From NCBI GenBank assembly GCA_020446945.1, contig JAGRDS010000001.1, forward strand, positions 58,552 to 122,551: 64,000 nt of DNA, in the 5' to 3' direction. Position numbers and translations under genes: made by a program. Below are positions 44,084 through 55,879 of this stretch, piece after piece. Origin of the DNA: Parvularculaceae bacterium (GTDB lineage Bacteria > Pseudomonadota > Alphaproteobacteria > Caulobacterales > Parvularculaceae). The notes beneath the pieces are model-generated. The model worked only from the letters and a program-made list of their open reading frames with translations, made no database searches and was not told the origin of the DNA. Within the stretch, counting starts at the first letter, position 1; each line of letters opens with the position of its first letter.

Positions 44084-44806
44084 ATGCCGCGCCGAAACCC
44101 GTCCATGTTGCTCGATCGCGTTCTGTTTCGGGACGGGCTTATGCTTGTGTTGAACAAGCCCGCCGGCCTTCCGGTCCATGCAAAACCCGGAACGAAAAAA
44201 GGCGAAGGAGGCGAAAGCCTTGAAGATTATTTCGACGCGCTGCGCTACGGCTTGCCCCGCCCGCCCGCTCTCGCTCACAGGCTCGATCGCGACACGACGG
44301 GGTGCCTCGTCCTTGGGCGTCATCCTAAGGCCTTGCGAAAGCTCCACAAACTTTTCCTGGAGGGAAAGATAGACAAGACCTATTGGGCGATCTGCCGCGG
44401 CGTTCCCCCCAAGTTGTCCGGAACGATCGACGCGCCGCTCAGAAAGGGAACGCAACGCAAGGGCTGGAAAATGTCCGTCGCCGCGCCGGGTGAGGATAAT
44501 GCGCTACGCGCAACCACGACCTATCGCACGCTAACTTCGAAGGAGGGAATATCCTTTATCGAAGCGAAGCCGAAAACCGGCCGTACGCACCAGATTCGCG
44601 TTCATCTCGCGTCGATCGGAGCGCCGATTATCGGCGATCCGCTGTATGGCGATTTGACCGAGGATGACCGAAAGCAGCCGATGATGCTGCATGCGCGGCG
44701 CGTCATCATTCCGATTTCCAAAAACCGCGATCCGGTTGTCGTCGAGGCGCCTGCGCCCGACTGGATGGCGGCGCGCATCGAGGCGCTGGGCGGCGAAACG
44801 CGCTAA
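44084..44806 (+). CDS. RluA-family pseudouridine synthase
   Basis: A 240-residue RNA pseudouridine synthase without an S4 domain. The catalytic Asp is in HRLDRDTTGCLVL at about residue 66, and further motifs are LVLNKPAGLPVH near 20 and KTGRTHQIRVHL at about 165. The RNA target (23S or 16S rRNA, or tRNA) cannot be assigned from sequence. Start at ATG 44084; MLLDRVLF seven codons later is possible. The stop overlaps the convergent atpC stop by four bases. Confidence 0.92.
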   Translation: MPRRNPSMLLDRVLFRDGLMLVLNKPAGLPVHAKPGTKKGEGGESLEDYFDALRYGLPRPPALAHRLDRDTTGCLVLGRHPKALRKLHKLFLEGKIDKTYWAICRGVPPKLSGTIDAPLRKGTQRKGWKMSVAAPGEDNALRATTTYRTLTSKEGISFIEAKPKTGRTHQIRVHLASIGAPIIGDPLYGDLTEDDRKQPMMLHARRVIIPISKNRDPVVVEAPAPDWMAARIEALGGETR

Positions 44807-45201
44807 AGGGCGGACTGCAACTCCTTCATGCGGGCGAGTGTCGTTTGCGCGGCTTCGCGCGTTTCCTGCGTCACGTCGGCGTCGGCGAGGTCTTCTTCCG
44901 CATTCTTGATTCGCTGCGCGATCATGTCGGCGCTCAAATCGGCGACATTGATCGCCTCTTCGGCGAGAATTGTGAGACCGGCCGGCGAAACTTCCGCAAA
45001 GCCGCCGCGAACGAATATGCGAGATTCTTCCGAACCGTTCTTTACTTTGACAACGCCGGGCGCAAGGACCGACATCAACGGCGCATGACCGGGCAGCACG
45101 CCGAAAATTCCCTCGGCGCCCGGCGCTTCCACCATGTCGACATCGGCGGAGAGGATTTCCTTTTCCGGCGAGACGAGATTGAAATGAAGTTTCTCAGCCA
45201 T
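44803..45201 (-). CDS. atpC: F1 ATP synthase epsilon subunit
   Basis: A 132-residue epsilon subunit, with the N-terminal beta sandwich (FNLVSPEKEILSADVDMVEAPGAEGIFGVLPGHAPL) and the C-terminal helical hairpin that inhibits ATP hydrolysis. The ribosome binding site AGGACACGTC sits within the end of the upstream unknown gene. In this operon epsilon is separated from atpD by an extra gene. It is the last gene of the operon and converges with the RluA gene. Confidence 0.95.
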   Translation of the reverse strand: MAEKLHFNLVSPEKEILSADVDMVEAPGAEGIFGVLPGHAPLMSVLAPGVVKVKNGSEESRIFVRGGFAEVSPAGLTILAEEAINVADLSADMIAQRIKNAEEDLADADVTQETREAAQTTLARMKELQSAL

Positions 45202-45209
45202 GACGTGTC

Positions 45210-45812
45210 CTAAATGTTTGAAGCCGGATTGTGCGCCGGACAGGATTTGGTTTCAATCGTCTCGCCGGAAAGCGCGTCGTGCGTCCAGCAATCATCGAAA
45301 ACCGAACAATAACAGATCCGCAAGTTAGCGCGGCCTGAACGGGTCAGGTCGCGGAACGCCCGCGTAATTTCGGATGTCGCAAACTTCGAGTCGAGCGAGA
45401 CCATGACGATATCCTCGGTCGGCGCGATCACCGCGCCGCCGATATTTATATTGGAAAGCCCGAACCGTTCCTTCCCGGCGACCGTCTGAACGACTTCGAA
45501 CCAGTCGACTTTTTCTTCGCCGTCCACCGTAACCGCGACCGACTTCACCACCGCCGGCCCGATCCCGCGATTGCTAACAATGATGTCGAACTTTTCCTCG
45601 CCCGGAACGCCGTGATTTATGTCTGTCACGCGAAGATGCGGCCAGACGCTCGCCTGCAACTGCTTGCGCACCGCGTCCGCTTCATTCAGCGCCGCGTAAA
45701 GCGCGATAACGCCGATGAAAAAACCCGTCACTGCAATAACGGTCTGGATGACCGATACGCGCAACGCAATTCTTTCGGCTCGCGAAAGCTTTTCTGCGCC
45801 GGCGTCAGACAT
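45210..45812 (-). CDS. unknown single-pass membrane protein inserted between atpD and atpC
   Basis: A 200-residue protein that I do not recognise as a named family. One transmembrane helix at about 17-42 (VSVIQTVIAVTGFFIGVIAL) follows a short basic N-terminus. A soluble domain then starts with EADAVRKQLQASVWPHLRV and has a beta-rich body. It ends in a cysteine-rich segment (ICYCSVFDDCW and KSCPAHNP). The start ATG 45812 has GAGGTGACG ahead. It lies 21 bases from atpD and eight bases from atpC, so it is translated from the ATP synthase mRNA. Its role in the complex, if any, is not known. Confidence 0.78.
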   Translation of the reverse strand: MSDAGAEKLSRAERIALRVSVIQTVIAVTGFFIGVIALYAALNEADAVRKQLQASVWPHLRVTDINHGVPGEEKFDIIVSNRGIGPAVVKSVAVTVDGEEKVDWFEVVQTVAGKERFGLSNINIGGAVIAPTEDIVMVSLDSKFATSEITRAFRDLTRSGRANLRICYCSVFDDCWTHDALSGETIETKSCPAHNPASNI

Positions 45813-45833
45813 TCACCGTCACCTCGCGGCGCC

Positions 45834-48190
<2,357 letters not shown>

Positions 48191-48202
48191 CTCTGTCTCG
48201 CT

Positions 48203-49732
48203 TTAGGCGAAATTTTTCACGAAGGAATCGAGGATCGACACAAGTTTGTCCTCATCCGCCTTCTCGAGTTTTCCGGTTTCGCGAACCGTCTTCAAAAGAT
48301 CCGCGTGATCTGCGTGAAGATGGCGAAGGAATTCCTTCTCAAATTCCTGGACACGGTCTTTCGGCATCTTATCGAGATAGCCGCGAACGCCCGCGAAGAT
48401 AACGCAAACCTGCTCTTCAACCTGAAGCGGCGAATATTGGGGCTGCTTCATGAGTTCGGTCAGGCGATCGCCGCGCGCAAGAATACGCTGCGTCGTCGCG
48501 TCAAGGTCGGAACCGAACTGCGCGAAGGCCGCAAGCTCGCGATACTGCGCGAGTTCGCCTTTGATCTTGCCGGCGACCTGTTTCATCGCCTTGACCTGCG
48601 CTGAGGAGCCGACGCGCGAAACCGACAGGCCGACGTTCACGGCCGGACGGATGCCCTGGTAGAAAAGATCCGTCTCGAGGAAGATCTGCCCATCGGTGAT
48701 CGAAATGACGTTTGTCGGAATGTAGGCCGACACGTCGTTCGCCTGCGTTTCGATGATCGGCAGCGCCGTCAACGAACCCGCGCCGTGACCTTCATTGAGT
48801 TTCGCGGCGCGTTCCAGCAAGCGCGAGTGGAGATAGAAGACGTCGCCGGGATAGGCTTCGCGGCCCGGCGGACGACGCAGCAGCAGCGACATCTGGCGAT
48901 AGGCGACGGCCTGTTTCGAAAGATCGTCGTAAATCATCAGAGCATGCATGCCGTTGTCGCGGAAATACTCGCCCATGGCGCAACCGGCGAACGGCGCAAG
49001 GAACTGAAGCGGCGCCGGCTCCGACGCTGTCGCGGCGACAACAATCGAATATTCAAGAGCGCCGTTGTCTTCGAGCGTTTTGACAATCTGCGCGACCGTC
49101 GAACGCTTCTGGCCGATCGCAACATAGACGCAATAGAGTTTTTTGGATTCGTCGCCGCCGGCGTTGATTTCTTTCTGATTTAGAATTGTGTCGATGCAGA
49201 TTGCGGTTTTGCCGGTCTGGCGATCACCGATGACAAGTTCGCGTTGCCCGCGTCCGACGGGGATCATCGCGTCGATCGCCTTGATGCCCGTCTGAACCGG
49301 TTCGTGCACCGATTTACGCGGCAGGATGCCGGGCGCCTTCACATCGACGATACGCCGCTCAGCCGCTTCGATCGGACCCTTGCCGTCGATGGGGTTGCCG
49401 AGCGGATCGACGACGCGGCCGAGAAGCCCCTTGCCGACCGGCACATCGACGATCGACTTCGTGCGGCGAACGGTATCGCCTTCCTTGATGTTGCGGTCTT
49501 CGCCGAAAATAACGACGCCGACATTATCGCTTTCAAGGTTCAGCGCCATGCCTTTCACGCCGTCCGAGAACTCGACCATCTCGCCCGCCTGGACGTTGTC
49601 GAGGCCGTAAACGCGCGCGATGCCGTCGCCGACCGACAGCACCTGTCCGATCTCCGAGACTTCGGCGTCTTTGCCGAAATCCTTGATCTGCTGCTTCAGG
49701 ATGCTGGAAATTTCAGCCGCGTTAAGTTCCAT
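48203..49732 (-). CDS. atpA: F1 ATP synthase alpha subunit
   Basis: A 509-residue alpha subunit. Non-catalytic nucleotide site Walker A is [10 protein letters not shown] at about 169-178, and the family signature [22 protein letters not shown] block is at about 365. It alternates with beta in the F1 hexamer. It starts four bases after the atpH stop. Confidence 0.98.
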   Translation of the reverse strand: MELNAAEISSILKQQIKDFGKDAEVSEIGQVLSVGDGIARVYGLDNVQAGEMVEFSDGVKGMALNLESDNVGVVIFGEDRNIKEGDTVRRTKSIVDVPVGKGLLGRVVDPLGNPIDGKGPIEAAERRIVDVKAPGILPRKSVHEPVQTGIKAIDAMIPVGRGQRELVIGDRQTGKTAICIDTILNQKEINAGGDESKKLYCVYVAIGQKRSTVAQIVKTLEDNGALEYSIVVAATASEPAPLQFLAPFAGCAMGEYFRDNGMHALMIYDDLSKQAVAYRQMSLLLRRPPGREAYPGDVFYLHSRLLERAAKLNEGHGAGSLTALPIIETQANDVSAYIPTNVISITDGQIFLETDLFYQGIRPAVNVGLSVSRVGSSAQVKAMKQVAGKIKGELAQYRELAAFAQFGSDLDATTQRILARGDRLTELMKQPQYSPLQVEEQVCVIFAGVRGYLDKMPKDRVQEFEKEFLRHLHADHADLLKTVRETGKLEKADEDKLVSILDSFVKNFA

Positions 49733-49736
49733 GGCT

Positions 49737-50303
49737 TCAAGCCTCTTTCATCACGGATTTTAGTCGATTGAGTTTTGTCTTCAGGGACGAGTCGATCATT
49801 TTCGATCCAACCTTGACGACGAGGCCGCCGAGAAGGGTCGGATCGACCTTGACCGAAAGATTGACGGCCTTGCCGACAATCTGCTCGATTTCGCCGCGAA
49901 GGCGCTTTTTTTGATCGTCGCTGAGCGGCGCGGCGGAAACCGCTTCGGCGCCCACCTCGCCGCGATGGTCGGCGAGCCGGCGCGCATATCCGGCGATAAC
50001 GCCGTCAAGCGCGAACAAGCGTCGGTTGGCGGCGACAACGCCGAGGAAATTGCGTGTCAGATCGGACAGGCCGGCTTTTTCAGCGACTGCGCCGATCGCG
50101 CGCGCCTTATCGTCGGCGTCGTAGACCGGACTCGTCAGAAAAGCGCGATAATCGGCCGAGGAAGCCGAAAGCGATGTGAGCGCAGCGAAGTCCATTTCAA
50201 CGCGCTCGAGCGCTCCTTCCTCGAGCGCCAGATCGAATAGCGCTTCGGCGTAGCGCTGGGCGACGCCGGAGATGATCGGCGCATGTGAAGCATCCGAAGA
50301 CAT
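49737..50303 (-). CDS. atpH: F1 ATP synthase delta subunit
   Basis: A 188-residue delta subunit, the link between the peripheral stalk and the top of F1. The N-terminal helical domain ([27 protein letters not shown]) and the C-terminal signature [28 protein letters not shown], seen in parts, are present. The start is ATG 50303 (MSSDASHAP); the open frame upstream is noncoding. It is the first gene of the operon; its promoter lies in the 50304-50950 gap. Confidence 0.95.
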   Translation of the reverse strand: MSSDASHAPIISGVAQRYAEALFDLALEEGALERVEMDFAALTSLSASSADYRAFLTSPVYDADDKARAIGAVAEKAGLSDLTRNFLGVVAANRRLFALDGVIAGYARRLADHRGEVGAEAVSAAPLSDDQKKRLRGEIEQIVGKAVNLSVKVDPTLLGGLVVKVGSKMIDSSLKTKLNRLKSVMKEA

Positions 50304-50950
50304 GAGGGCGTTTGAGCTCCCGTCCGGTCCGGGGTCCAGTTGGACACCCAAGCAATTGAATTTACAGCGAATTTCGGAGCCGACCTTGCGCGCGCAAAAG
50401 GCCCCTCGACGCGAATGGCGAGCCGATAGCACGGACCTCGCCGCGACGCAACAATCGGCGGTTCGTTCGGCATGACGATCCGCAATCGGGAGTTCCAAGT
50501 AAATTTGGCCAGAGAATGGGCCGGAAACAGACCCGGCACAGGACGCACGGACGCCTTGCGCGGCGATCGCGGGGTGGGCTTTGGCGCGCTCGAATTCGCG
50601 TCGCCGGACCCTATGGCCTCCTCGCCCGACGCGGCGGGGGGGGTATTCAGGCTGCGCATCGTAGTGCGCCCAGGACGCGCCGGCGTCATTCGTACGCCGC
50701 AGCAAAATCAGCCTGCTTTCCAAGCGTTGCCGACGCGCAAATGAGCGCCGCTCCGCCATCTCTTTGAAATGGGTGGCAAAATTTTCCCCATTCTCATTAT
50801 TATTATTCGTATACGTATTTTTTTCGCGCCGCGAGCGCAACGGGATTTCAAGATTACAATATCGCTATTTATCGAAAAGTAAGGTGCGACGGCGCGCGGG
50901 CATTAACTAGACCTCTCTCCGCGGGGATTTGGTGAGTAGAGGAGTTGTTC
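50304..50950. other. gap between atpH and the G8 gene: promoter region, no gene seen
   Basis: About 647 bases separate the divergent atpH and G8 genes. The half near atpH is GC-rich, with two short open frames (50472-50744 plus, and the extension of the atpH frame on minus) that look like shadows. The 50770-50890 part is AT-rich and has a TTATTATTATT run, the perfect palindrome CGTATACG at 50808-50815 and a T-tract after it. I assign promoters for both sides here but cannot place -35/-10 boxes with confidence. No tRNA-like or riboswitch-like structure was recognised. Confidence 0.5.
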
Positions 50951-53548
50951 GTGCGTATTTTCGGGCTGAAACGATTCAATTTTAATTTCGTCGCGGCTAT
51001 CGCTACATCGCTAGTTTTTTTCCAGTTCAATACTGCTGCTTTCGCGGCGCCTGGCCCGCTCGCGTGCTCCGGGGTACGCCCGCCGGTGACGCCGCTTGCG
51101 TCCCACCACATGGCGGGGCTTAAAAATCTCGATGCGCTCGCGCCCGTGAATACAGGCGTCAAAGCCGTGCGGTCCGGCCCATGGTCCGATGCGAGAACAT
51201 GGGGCGGCAGAATTCCGAAGGGACGCATCATTATTCCGAAAGGCGTTGATGTTGTTTTCGATCTGGCGAACAGTCCGACGATTAACTCCATCCGAATTGA
51301 AGGGTGCCTTGAACTTTCCAGCCGATCGAATTCCCGACTCAATGCTGAATTTATTTATGTTGCGCCGGGCGGTGAATTGCTCGCCGGTTCGCCCAATGCG
51401 CCGATCGCGCCATCCGTAACGGCGGAAGTCGTATTTCCGGATCTGGGGCCCCTCGATCCGAAAATTGATCCGACACTTACGGGAAAAGGATTGGTCGCCG
51501 CCTCGCGCGTGCGTCTTTACGGCGCATTGAAAACACCGCGCGCCAAGGTCGCATCGGCGCCGAAAAAAGGCGACAGCGTTATTCGCCTGTCGCAGGCGCC
51601 AAACGGCTGGCGCATAGGCGACCGGGTCGTCCTCACCGGTACGCGATTTATCCCGCAGAAGAAAAAAAGAGGCGTCGTAGTTTCAAGCAATACCGAGGAT
51701 GAGGCGCGATTCATCCGTGCTATTCGCGGCGCGGACATAACGCTCGACAAACCGTTGACATTCGACCATGGCGCACCCGACCCCTCGCTTGGCGCCTACC
51801 TCGTCAACTTTTCGCGCAATATAAGATTCGCGACGCAGAACGGCGCAAATTTGCCGGCCAGCCGGCGAGCGCACTCCATGTACATGTCGACTGAGACAAC
51901 CGTGCAAGGCGTTGAGTTCTTCGAAATGGGGCGTACGGACAAATCGGTGCGCGCCCTGGACGCCGACAAGCTATCTCCGCCGACACCGACATCAAACGTA
52001 AAGGGTCGATATCCGCTCCATCTTCATCAGGCGGGATTCGTCTCCGACAATGCGGCGCCGGTCGTTCGAAACGTCGCCGTATGGGGTTCGCCCGGCTGGG
52101 GGATCGCACAACATGCCGGCAATGCATTCCTTTACCAGAACAACACTTTCAACACATTCGGCGCGGCCTTCGTTTCTGAAAGCGGAAATGAAACCGGCGC
52201 CTGGGTCGGAAATACCGCGATCAAAACCGTCGGCGTTGCGCATCTTCTCAAGAACGGGGGCGATGTTCGGGCGTTCGATCTTGCGCGTACGGGCGATGCG
52301 TATTGGCTGCAAAGCCGGTCGGTGCGCCTTCACGACAACCTCGCCGCCGGATTGCCCGGCGGCGTCGGATTTGTCTATTTTCATCGCAACAACGACCTGG
52401 GAAGCCGGTTCCCGATTTCACCGTCCTTTGCGAGAGCGAATTTCTGCACGCCGGCCGCAATGCGTTTCAGGCCGCAATCGATCGACAAACCGGCGATCGC
52501 CCAATTTACGGACAATGAGGTGATAGCTGCAAAAGAAGGTTTTCATGTTGTAAAGGCATCGCCGATCGAGCCGCATGATATCAGGTCCGTAATTGACAAT
52601 TTCCGCGCATGGGAAGTGAAAACAGGCGTATGGCTTACTTACACGTCGCGTTACACGGTAAAGAACAGCCTTCTGATAGGCGCATCGAGTCAATCAGGAA
52701 CGCTTGGCGTGAAATTCGGAAAGAACACTTATGACCTCGCCGTCGTCAATACGACGATTGAAAATTTCAGTTTCGGCGTTGACTTGTCAAAAGTGACGAC
52801 ACGCACCTTCGGAAAAACGAGCGCTTATACGCTCGCCGGCGTAAATTTTCGAAATATCGCCAATGTAAAAACACTGGCTCAGGATGCGTCGGACCAGATT
52901 TTTACTCGCACGCCATCGACAAAATCCGCATCGCTGAAATTCAATTGGGGTGGCGGGCCAGCCTATCTTGGCGCAAGAGGCGTTTTTCTCCTGGTGCAGG
53001 GTGTGAAATCGGACTCTTCGGGAACTACGCCCTATCCGGTCTCGACCACTGAATTCCGACTCAACGGCGCGAATTTCAAAAACATGATCCGGGACCGCGG
53101 ATGGCACACGCTGACAAACGGCCGGCGCGCGACGGTTGTCCCCGAATTTTATTCGGACAGGCTGACAGGCGAAATTTTTCAGACCTCGTTTATCGCGGTT
53201 CCTCCTGCGAGGTATCGCTGGCCTTCACAACTGGTCGATGGTTCGTCAGCCGACCAGGGGCGGCTTGATCCGAAAGCGCCGGCGCCGACAGCGAGAGACG
53301 ATTCGGCGAGCGTTTCTAGAAACGGCAAGGCGACAATCGCCGTGCTATCGAATGATCGCTCAAATGACGGCGGAATGACGCCTTCCGGCTACACCTATCC
53401 GCGAAACGGGAACGTCACCCAACTGGCGAACGGCTCGTTCGTCTATGAACCGTTCCCTGATTTTTCCGGGTCAGATTCGTTCACCTATTGGGTCAGGAAC
53501 CGCCAGGGCGTCGTCGCACGCGCGACGGTGAACGTTTCCGTGCGATAA
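50951..53548 (+). CDS. secreted G8-domain protein with parallel-beta-helix core and C-terminal Ig/cadherin-like domain
   Basis: An 865-residue exported protein. Start is GTG 50951, six bases after AGAGGAG; TTG 50945 overlaps that site. The signal peptide is residues 1-32 (cleavage after AAFA). A G8 domain covers about 70-175 (SGPWSDARTWGGRIPKG, IIIPKGVDVVFD). Beta-helix repeats cover about 190-720 and include GRYPLHLHQAG near 351, a motif seen in the CEMIP/TMEM2 group of G8 proteins. A VCBS/cadherin-like domain (ARDDSASVSRNGKATIAVL, FEPDFSGSDSFTYWV-type) ends the chain. Those relatives bind or cleave polysaccharide such as hyaluronan; here a surface polysaccharide or adhesion role is inference. 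It sits alone between atpH and priA, and a terminator follows. Confidence 0.82.
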   Translation: MRIFGLKRFNFNFVAAIATSLVFFQFNTAAFAAPGPLACSGVRPPVTPLASHHMAGLKNLDALAPVNTGVKAVRSGPWSDARTWGGRIPKGRIIIPKGVDVVFDLANSPTINSIRIEGCLELSSRSNSRLNAEFIYVAPGGELLAGSPNAPIAPSVTAEVVFPDLGPLDPKIDPTLTGKGLVAASRVRLYGALKTPRAKVASAPKKGDSVIRLSQAPNGWRIGDRVVLTGTRFIPQKKKRGVVVSSNTEDEARFIRAIRGADITLDKPLTFDHGAPDPSLGAYLVNFSRNIRFATQNGANLPASRRAHSMYMSTETTVQGVEFFEMGRTDKSVRALDADKLSPPTPTSNVKGRYPLHLHQAGFVSDNAAPVVRNVAVWGSPGWGIAQHAGNAFLYQNNTFNTFGAAFVSESGNETGAWVGNTAIKTVGVAHLLKNGGDVRAFDLARTGDAYWLQSRSVRLHDNLAAGLPGGVGFVYFHRNNDLGSRFPISPSFARANFCTPAAMRFRPQSIDKPAIAQFTDNEVIAAKEGFHVVKASPIEPHDIRSVIDNFRAWEVKTGVWLTYTSRYTVKNSLLIGASSQSGTLGVKFGKNTYDLAVVNTTIENFSFGVDLSKVTTRTFGKTSAYTLAGVNFRNIANVKTLAQDASDQIFTRTPSTKSASLKFNWGGGPAYLGARGVFLLVQGVKSDSSGTTPYPVSTTEFRLNGANFKNMIRDRGWHTLTNGRRATVVPEFYSDRLTGEIFQTSFIAVPPARYRWPSQLVDGSSADQGRLDPKAPAPTARDDSASVSRNGKATIAVLSNDRSNDGGMTPSGYTYPRNGNVTQLANGSFVYEPFPDFSGSDSFTYWVRNRQGVVARATVNVSVR

Positions 53549-53567
53549 ATATTTGCATCACGAAACC

Positions 53568-53595
53568 AAACGCCGCCGTTTTCGGCGGCGTTTTT
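53568..53595 (+). terminator. rho-independent terminator after the G8 gene
   Basis: AAACGCCGCC at 53568-53577 pairs perfectly with GGCGGCGTTT at 53584-53593 across a six-base loop, with a T5 run overlapping the end of the stem. It lies 20 bases after the G8 stop codon and reaches the stop of the convergent priA gene. Confidence 0.88.
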
Positions 53596-55759
53596 AAGCA
53601 AGGCTGTAAGGATCGATATCAATCACGCGCCGAACCGCAGCGGGTGGGCGCACACGTTCAGTCCATGACGCGATAAACGCCTGGATATTGATATCGCGGC
53701 GCGTCTTCACCAGAAAGCGGATACGCGCCTCGCCGCGAATGCGATAAATCGGTGCCGGGGCTGGACCGAATACAATTACGCCGTCGGCGTTGAAAAGCGC
53801 GCCCTTATGGGCGCTGGCGCATTCCTTAAGTCTCCTTTCGTCCTTTGACTTCAGCGTGACCGTTGCAAGCCGGCCATAAGGCGGATACGCCAGCGCGGAG
53901 CGCCCCTCTGATTCTGCTTCCAGAAATGCGTCGCGATCGCCCCGCTCCAGAGCCGAGAAAACCGCTGCATGCGGAATATAGGTCTGAAGCAATGCTTCAC
54001 CCTTTCGTTCGGCGCGCCCGGCGCGCCCCGCCACCTGGCTCAACAATTGATAGGTGCGTTCAGCAGCGCGCAGGTCGCCGCCCGTCAGCCCCATATCGGC
54101 GTCTACAACGCCGACAAGCGTCAGATTCGGAAAATGGTGACCTTTCGCAACCATTTGAGTCGCGATGAGAATATCGACCTCACCCGCTTCCATCGCCTCC
54201 AGAACAGCGCGCATGTGGACGGGCGACTGGACCATGTCTGAGGAAAGGACGGCGCGGCGCGCATTCGGCCAGAGCGCTTGCGCTTCCTCCGCGACACGCT
54301 CAACGCCAGGCCCGCATGCGGCGAGCGATCCGACGGCGTTGCAATTCGGGCAGGCAGGCGGTTTCGGCATTGAAAAGCCGGTATGATGGCAGACGAGCCG
54401 ATTTTCGAAACGATGCTCGACGAGCCAGGCGTCAGCATGCGGCGACTTCATTCGGTGACCGCATTTGCGGCAGAGGGTAAGCGGCGCATAACCGCGACGG
54501 TTTATAAAGAGGAGCGACTGCTCCCCGGCGGTGAGGCGCGCATTCACCGCATCGACAAGGCGCGGCGCGAGCCATCGACCGTCCTCCGGCCCGTCGCGCC
54601 GCATATCGACAAGCGCCACTTTCGGCAACGCAGCCGATCCGAAACGGGCCGTCAGCCGGACCAGTTCATAGCGCCCCTGTTCCACATTTACGACGCTTTC
54701 AAGAGAGGGTGTCGCTGACGCCAGAATTACGGGAAACCCTGCGCGCGCGCCACGCGCAACCGCCATATCGCGCGCTTGATATATTACGCCTTCCTCCTGT
54801 TTGTAGGCGGCGTCGTGTTCTTCATCGACAACGATCATGGAAAGATTTTTGTACGGAAGAAACAGCGCAGATCTTGCTCCGATAACAAGACGTGCGGATC
54901 CATCGCAGACACGCCGCCAGACGCGCCTGCGCGCCGCGCCGGTCAGGTCTGAATGCCACGCCGCCGGTTCGGCGCCGAAACGCGCCTCTACCCGTTTCAA
55001 AAATGGAAGCGTCAGGGAAATTTCCGGAAGCAGGATGAGAACCTGCGACGCCGCGTCCCGCTGAAGCGCGTCTGCAACGGCTTCAAGATAAACTTCCGTT
55101 TTCCCTGAGCCGGTTACCCCGTCCAGAAGCGTCGCACCGCCGCGCCCGGTCGCCGCTATCAAAGCCCGCGCCGCGCGCGCCTGTTCCGGCGACAGGGCGA
55201 CACCCGGCTTGAGCGGATCGGGCGCGTCAAAGGGAGGGTCGGGGTCGACTGATATCGCTTTAAGCGCGCCTGATCCGACCAGACCGCGCACAACCGCCTC
55301 GCTCACGCCGGCAAGTTCGGCGATCCGGCGAACGGTGAGCGGCGCACCCGCAAACGCCGAAAGCGCGGCCTGGCGCGCTTCGGTCATACGCGCCGGCGCC
55401 TGGCCTGAGGGAATGTAAGAAGTTGCGCCCGACGGCGGGCGCAGCGCGTCGCCGGATCGCATCACGAGCCTAAGGCAGGCGCCGAGCGGGTGCATTGTGT
55501 ATTCGGCGACCCATCCGACGAAATCGATCACCGCGGACGATAGCGGCGGCGCGCCGAGCCGCGTCGCAACGCTTTTCAGTTTTTCAGCCGGAACCTCGTC
55601 GAGCGCGCCCGGCCAGACGACCCCGACGGCGAGGCGCCCGCCGAAAGGCGCCTCGACCCAGTCGCCGGCGCGCAAATCTCCTCGCGCGAGATAGTCATAG
55701 GCCTTGGCCAGCGGCATTGGGAAAAGCACCTTCACCCGCTTCGCGGGCCCGGGCGTCAT
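53594..55759 (-). CDS. priA: primosomal replication helicase PriA
   Basis: A 721-residue replication-restart helicase. I prefer ATG 55759 with GAGGAAGG upstream; TTG 55795 would add twelve residues. The DNA-binding domain is N-terminal, Walker A is GVTGSGKTEVY at about 213, VVDEEHD is the DExH box, and the helicase C-terminal lobe carries TQMVAKGHHFPN. In the zinc region CRKCG and CPNC are kept, but the second Cys pair reads SPHA and the third reads CHHT, so at least three of the eight usual ligands are missing. priA and atpH are often neighbours in alphaproteobacteria; here the G8 gene separates them. Confidence 0.94.
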   Translation of the reverse strand: MTPGPAKRVKVLFPMPLAKAYDYLARGDLRAGDWVEAPFGGRLAVGVVWPGALDEVPAEKLKSVATRLGAPPLSSAVIDFVGWVAEYTMHPLGACLRLVMRSGDALRPPSGATSYIPSGQAPARMTEARQAALSAFAGAPLTVRRIAELAGVSEAVVRGLVGSGALKAISVDPDPPFDAPDPLKPGVALSPEQARAARALIAATGRGGATLLDGVTGSGKTEVYLEAVADALQRDAASQVLILLPEISLTLPFLKRVEARFGAEPAAWHSDLTGAARRRVWRRVCDGSARLVIGARSALFLPYKNLSMIVVDEEHDAAYKQEEGVIYQARDMAVARGARAGFPVILASATPSLESVVNVEQGRYELVRLTARFGSAALPKVALVDMRRDGPEDGRWLAPRLVDAVNARLTAGEQSLLFINRRGYAPLTLCRKCGHRMKSPHADAWLVEHRFENRLVCHHTGFSMPKPPACPNCNAVGSLAACGPGVERVAEEAQALWPNARRAVLSSDMVQSPVHMRAVLEAMEAGEVDILIATQMVAKGHHFPNLTLVGVVDADMGLTGGDLRAAERTYQLLSQVAGRAGRAERKGEALLQTYIPHAAVFSALERGDRDAFLEAESEGRSALAYPPYGRLATVTLKSKDERRLKECASAHKGALFNADGVIVFGPAPAPIYRIRGEARIRFLVKTRRDINIQAFIASWTERVRPPAAVRRVIDIDPYSLA

Positions 55760-55879
55760 TGCATTCGCGCCTTCCTCGCCGCCTTCTTCGGTCAACCTTG
55801 ATCCCTCGGCCGGTTTCGGCTGAATTACGCCGCGCCGCGATCAGGGCGGCGCGCAGTTTCATAAGGCGCGGGCGACGCG

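Noticed and set aside
50472..50744. 90-codon frame in the atpH-G8 gap
   Set aside because: No ribosome binding site, and its composition resembles the other shadows, so I treat the region as noncoding.
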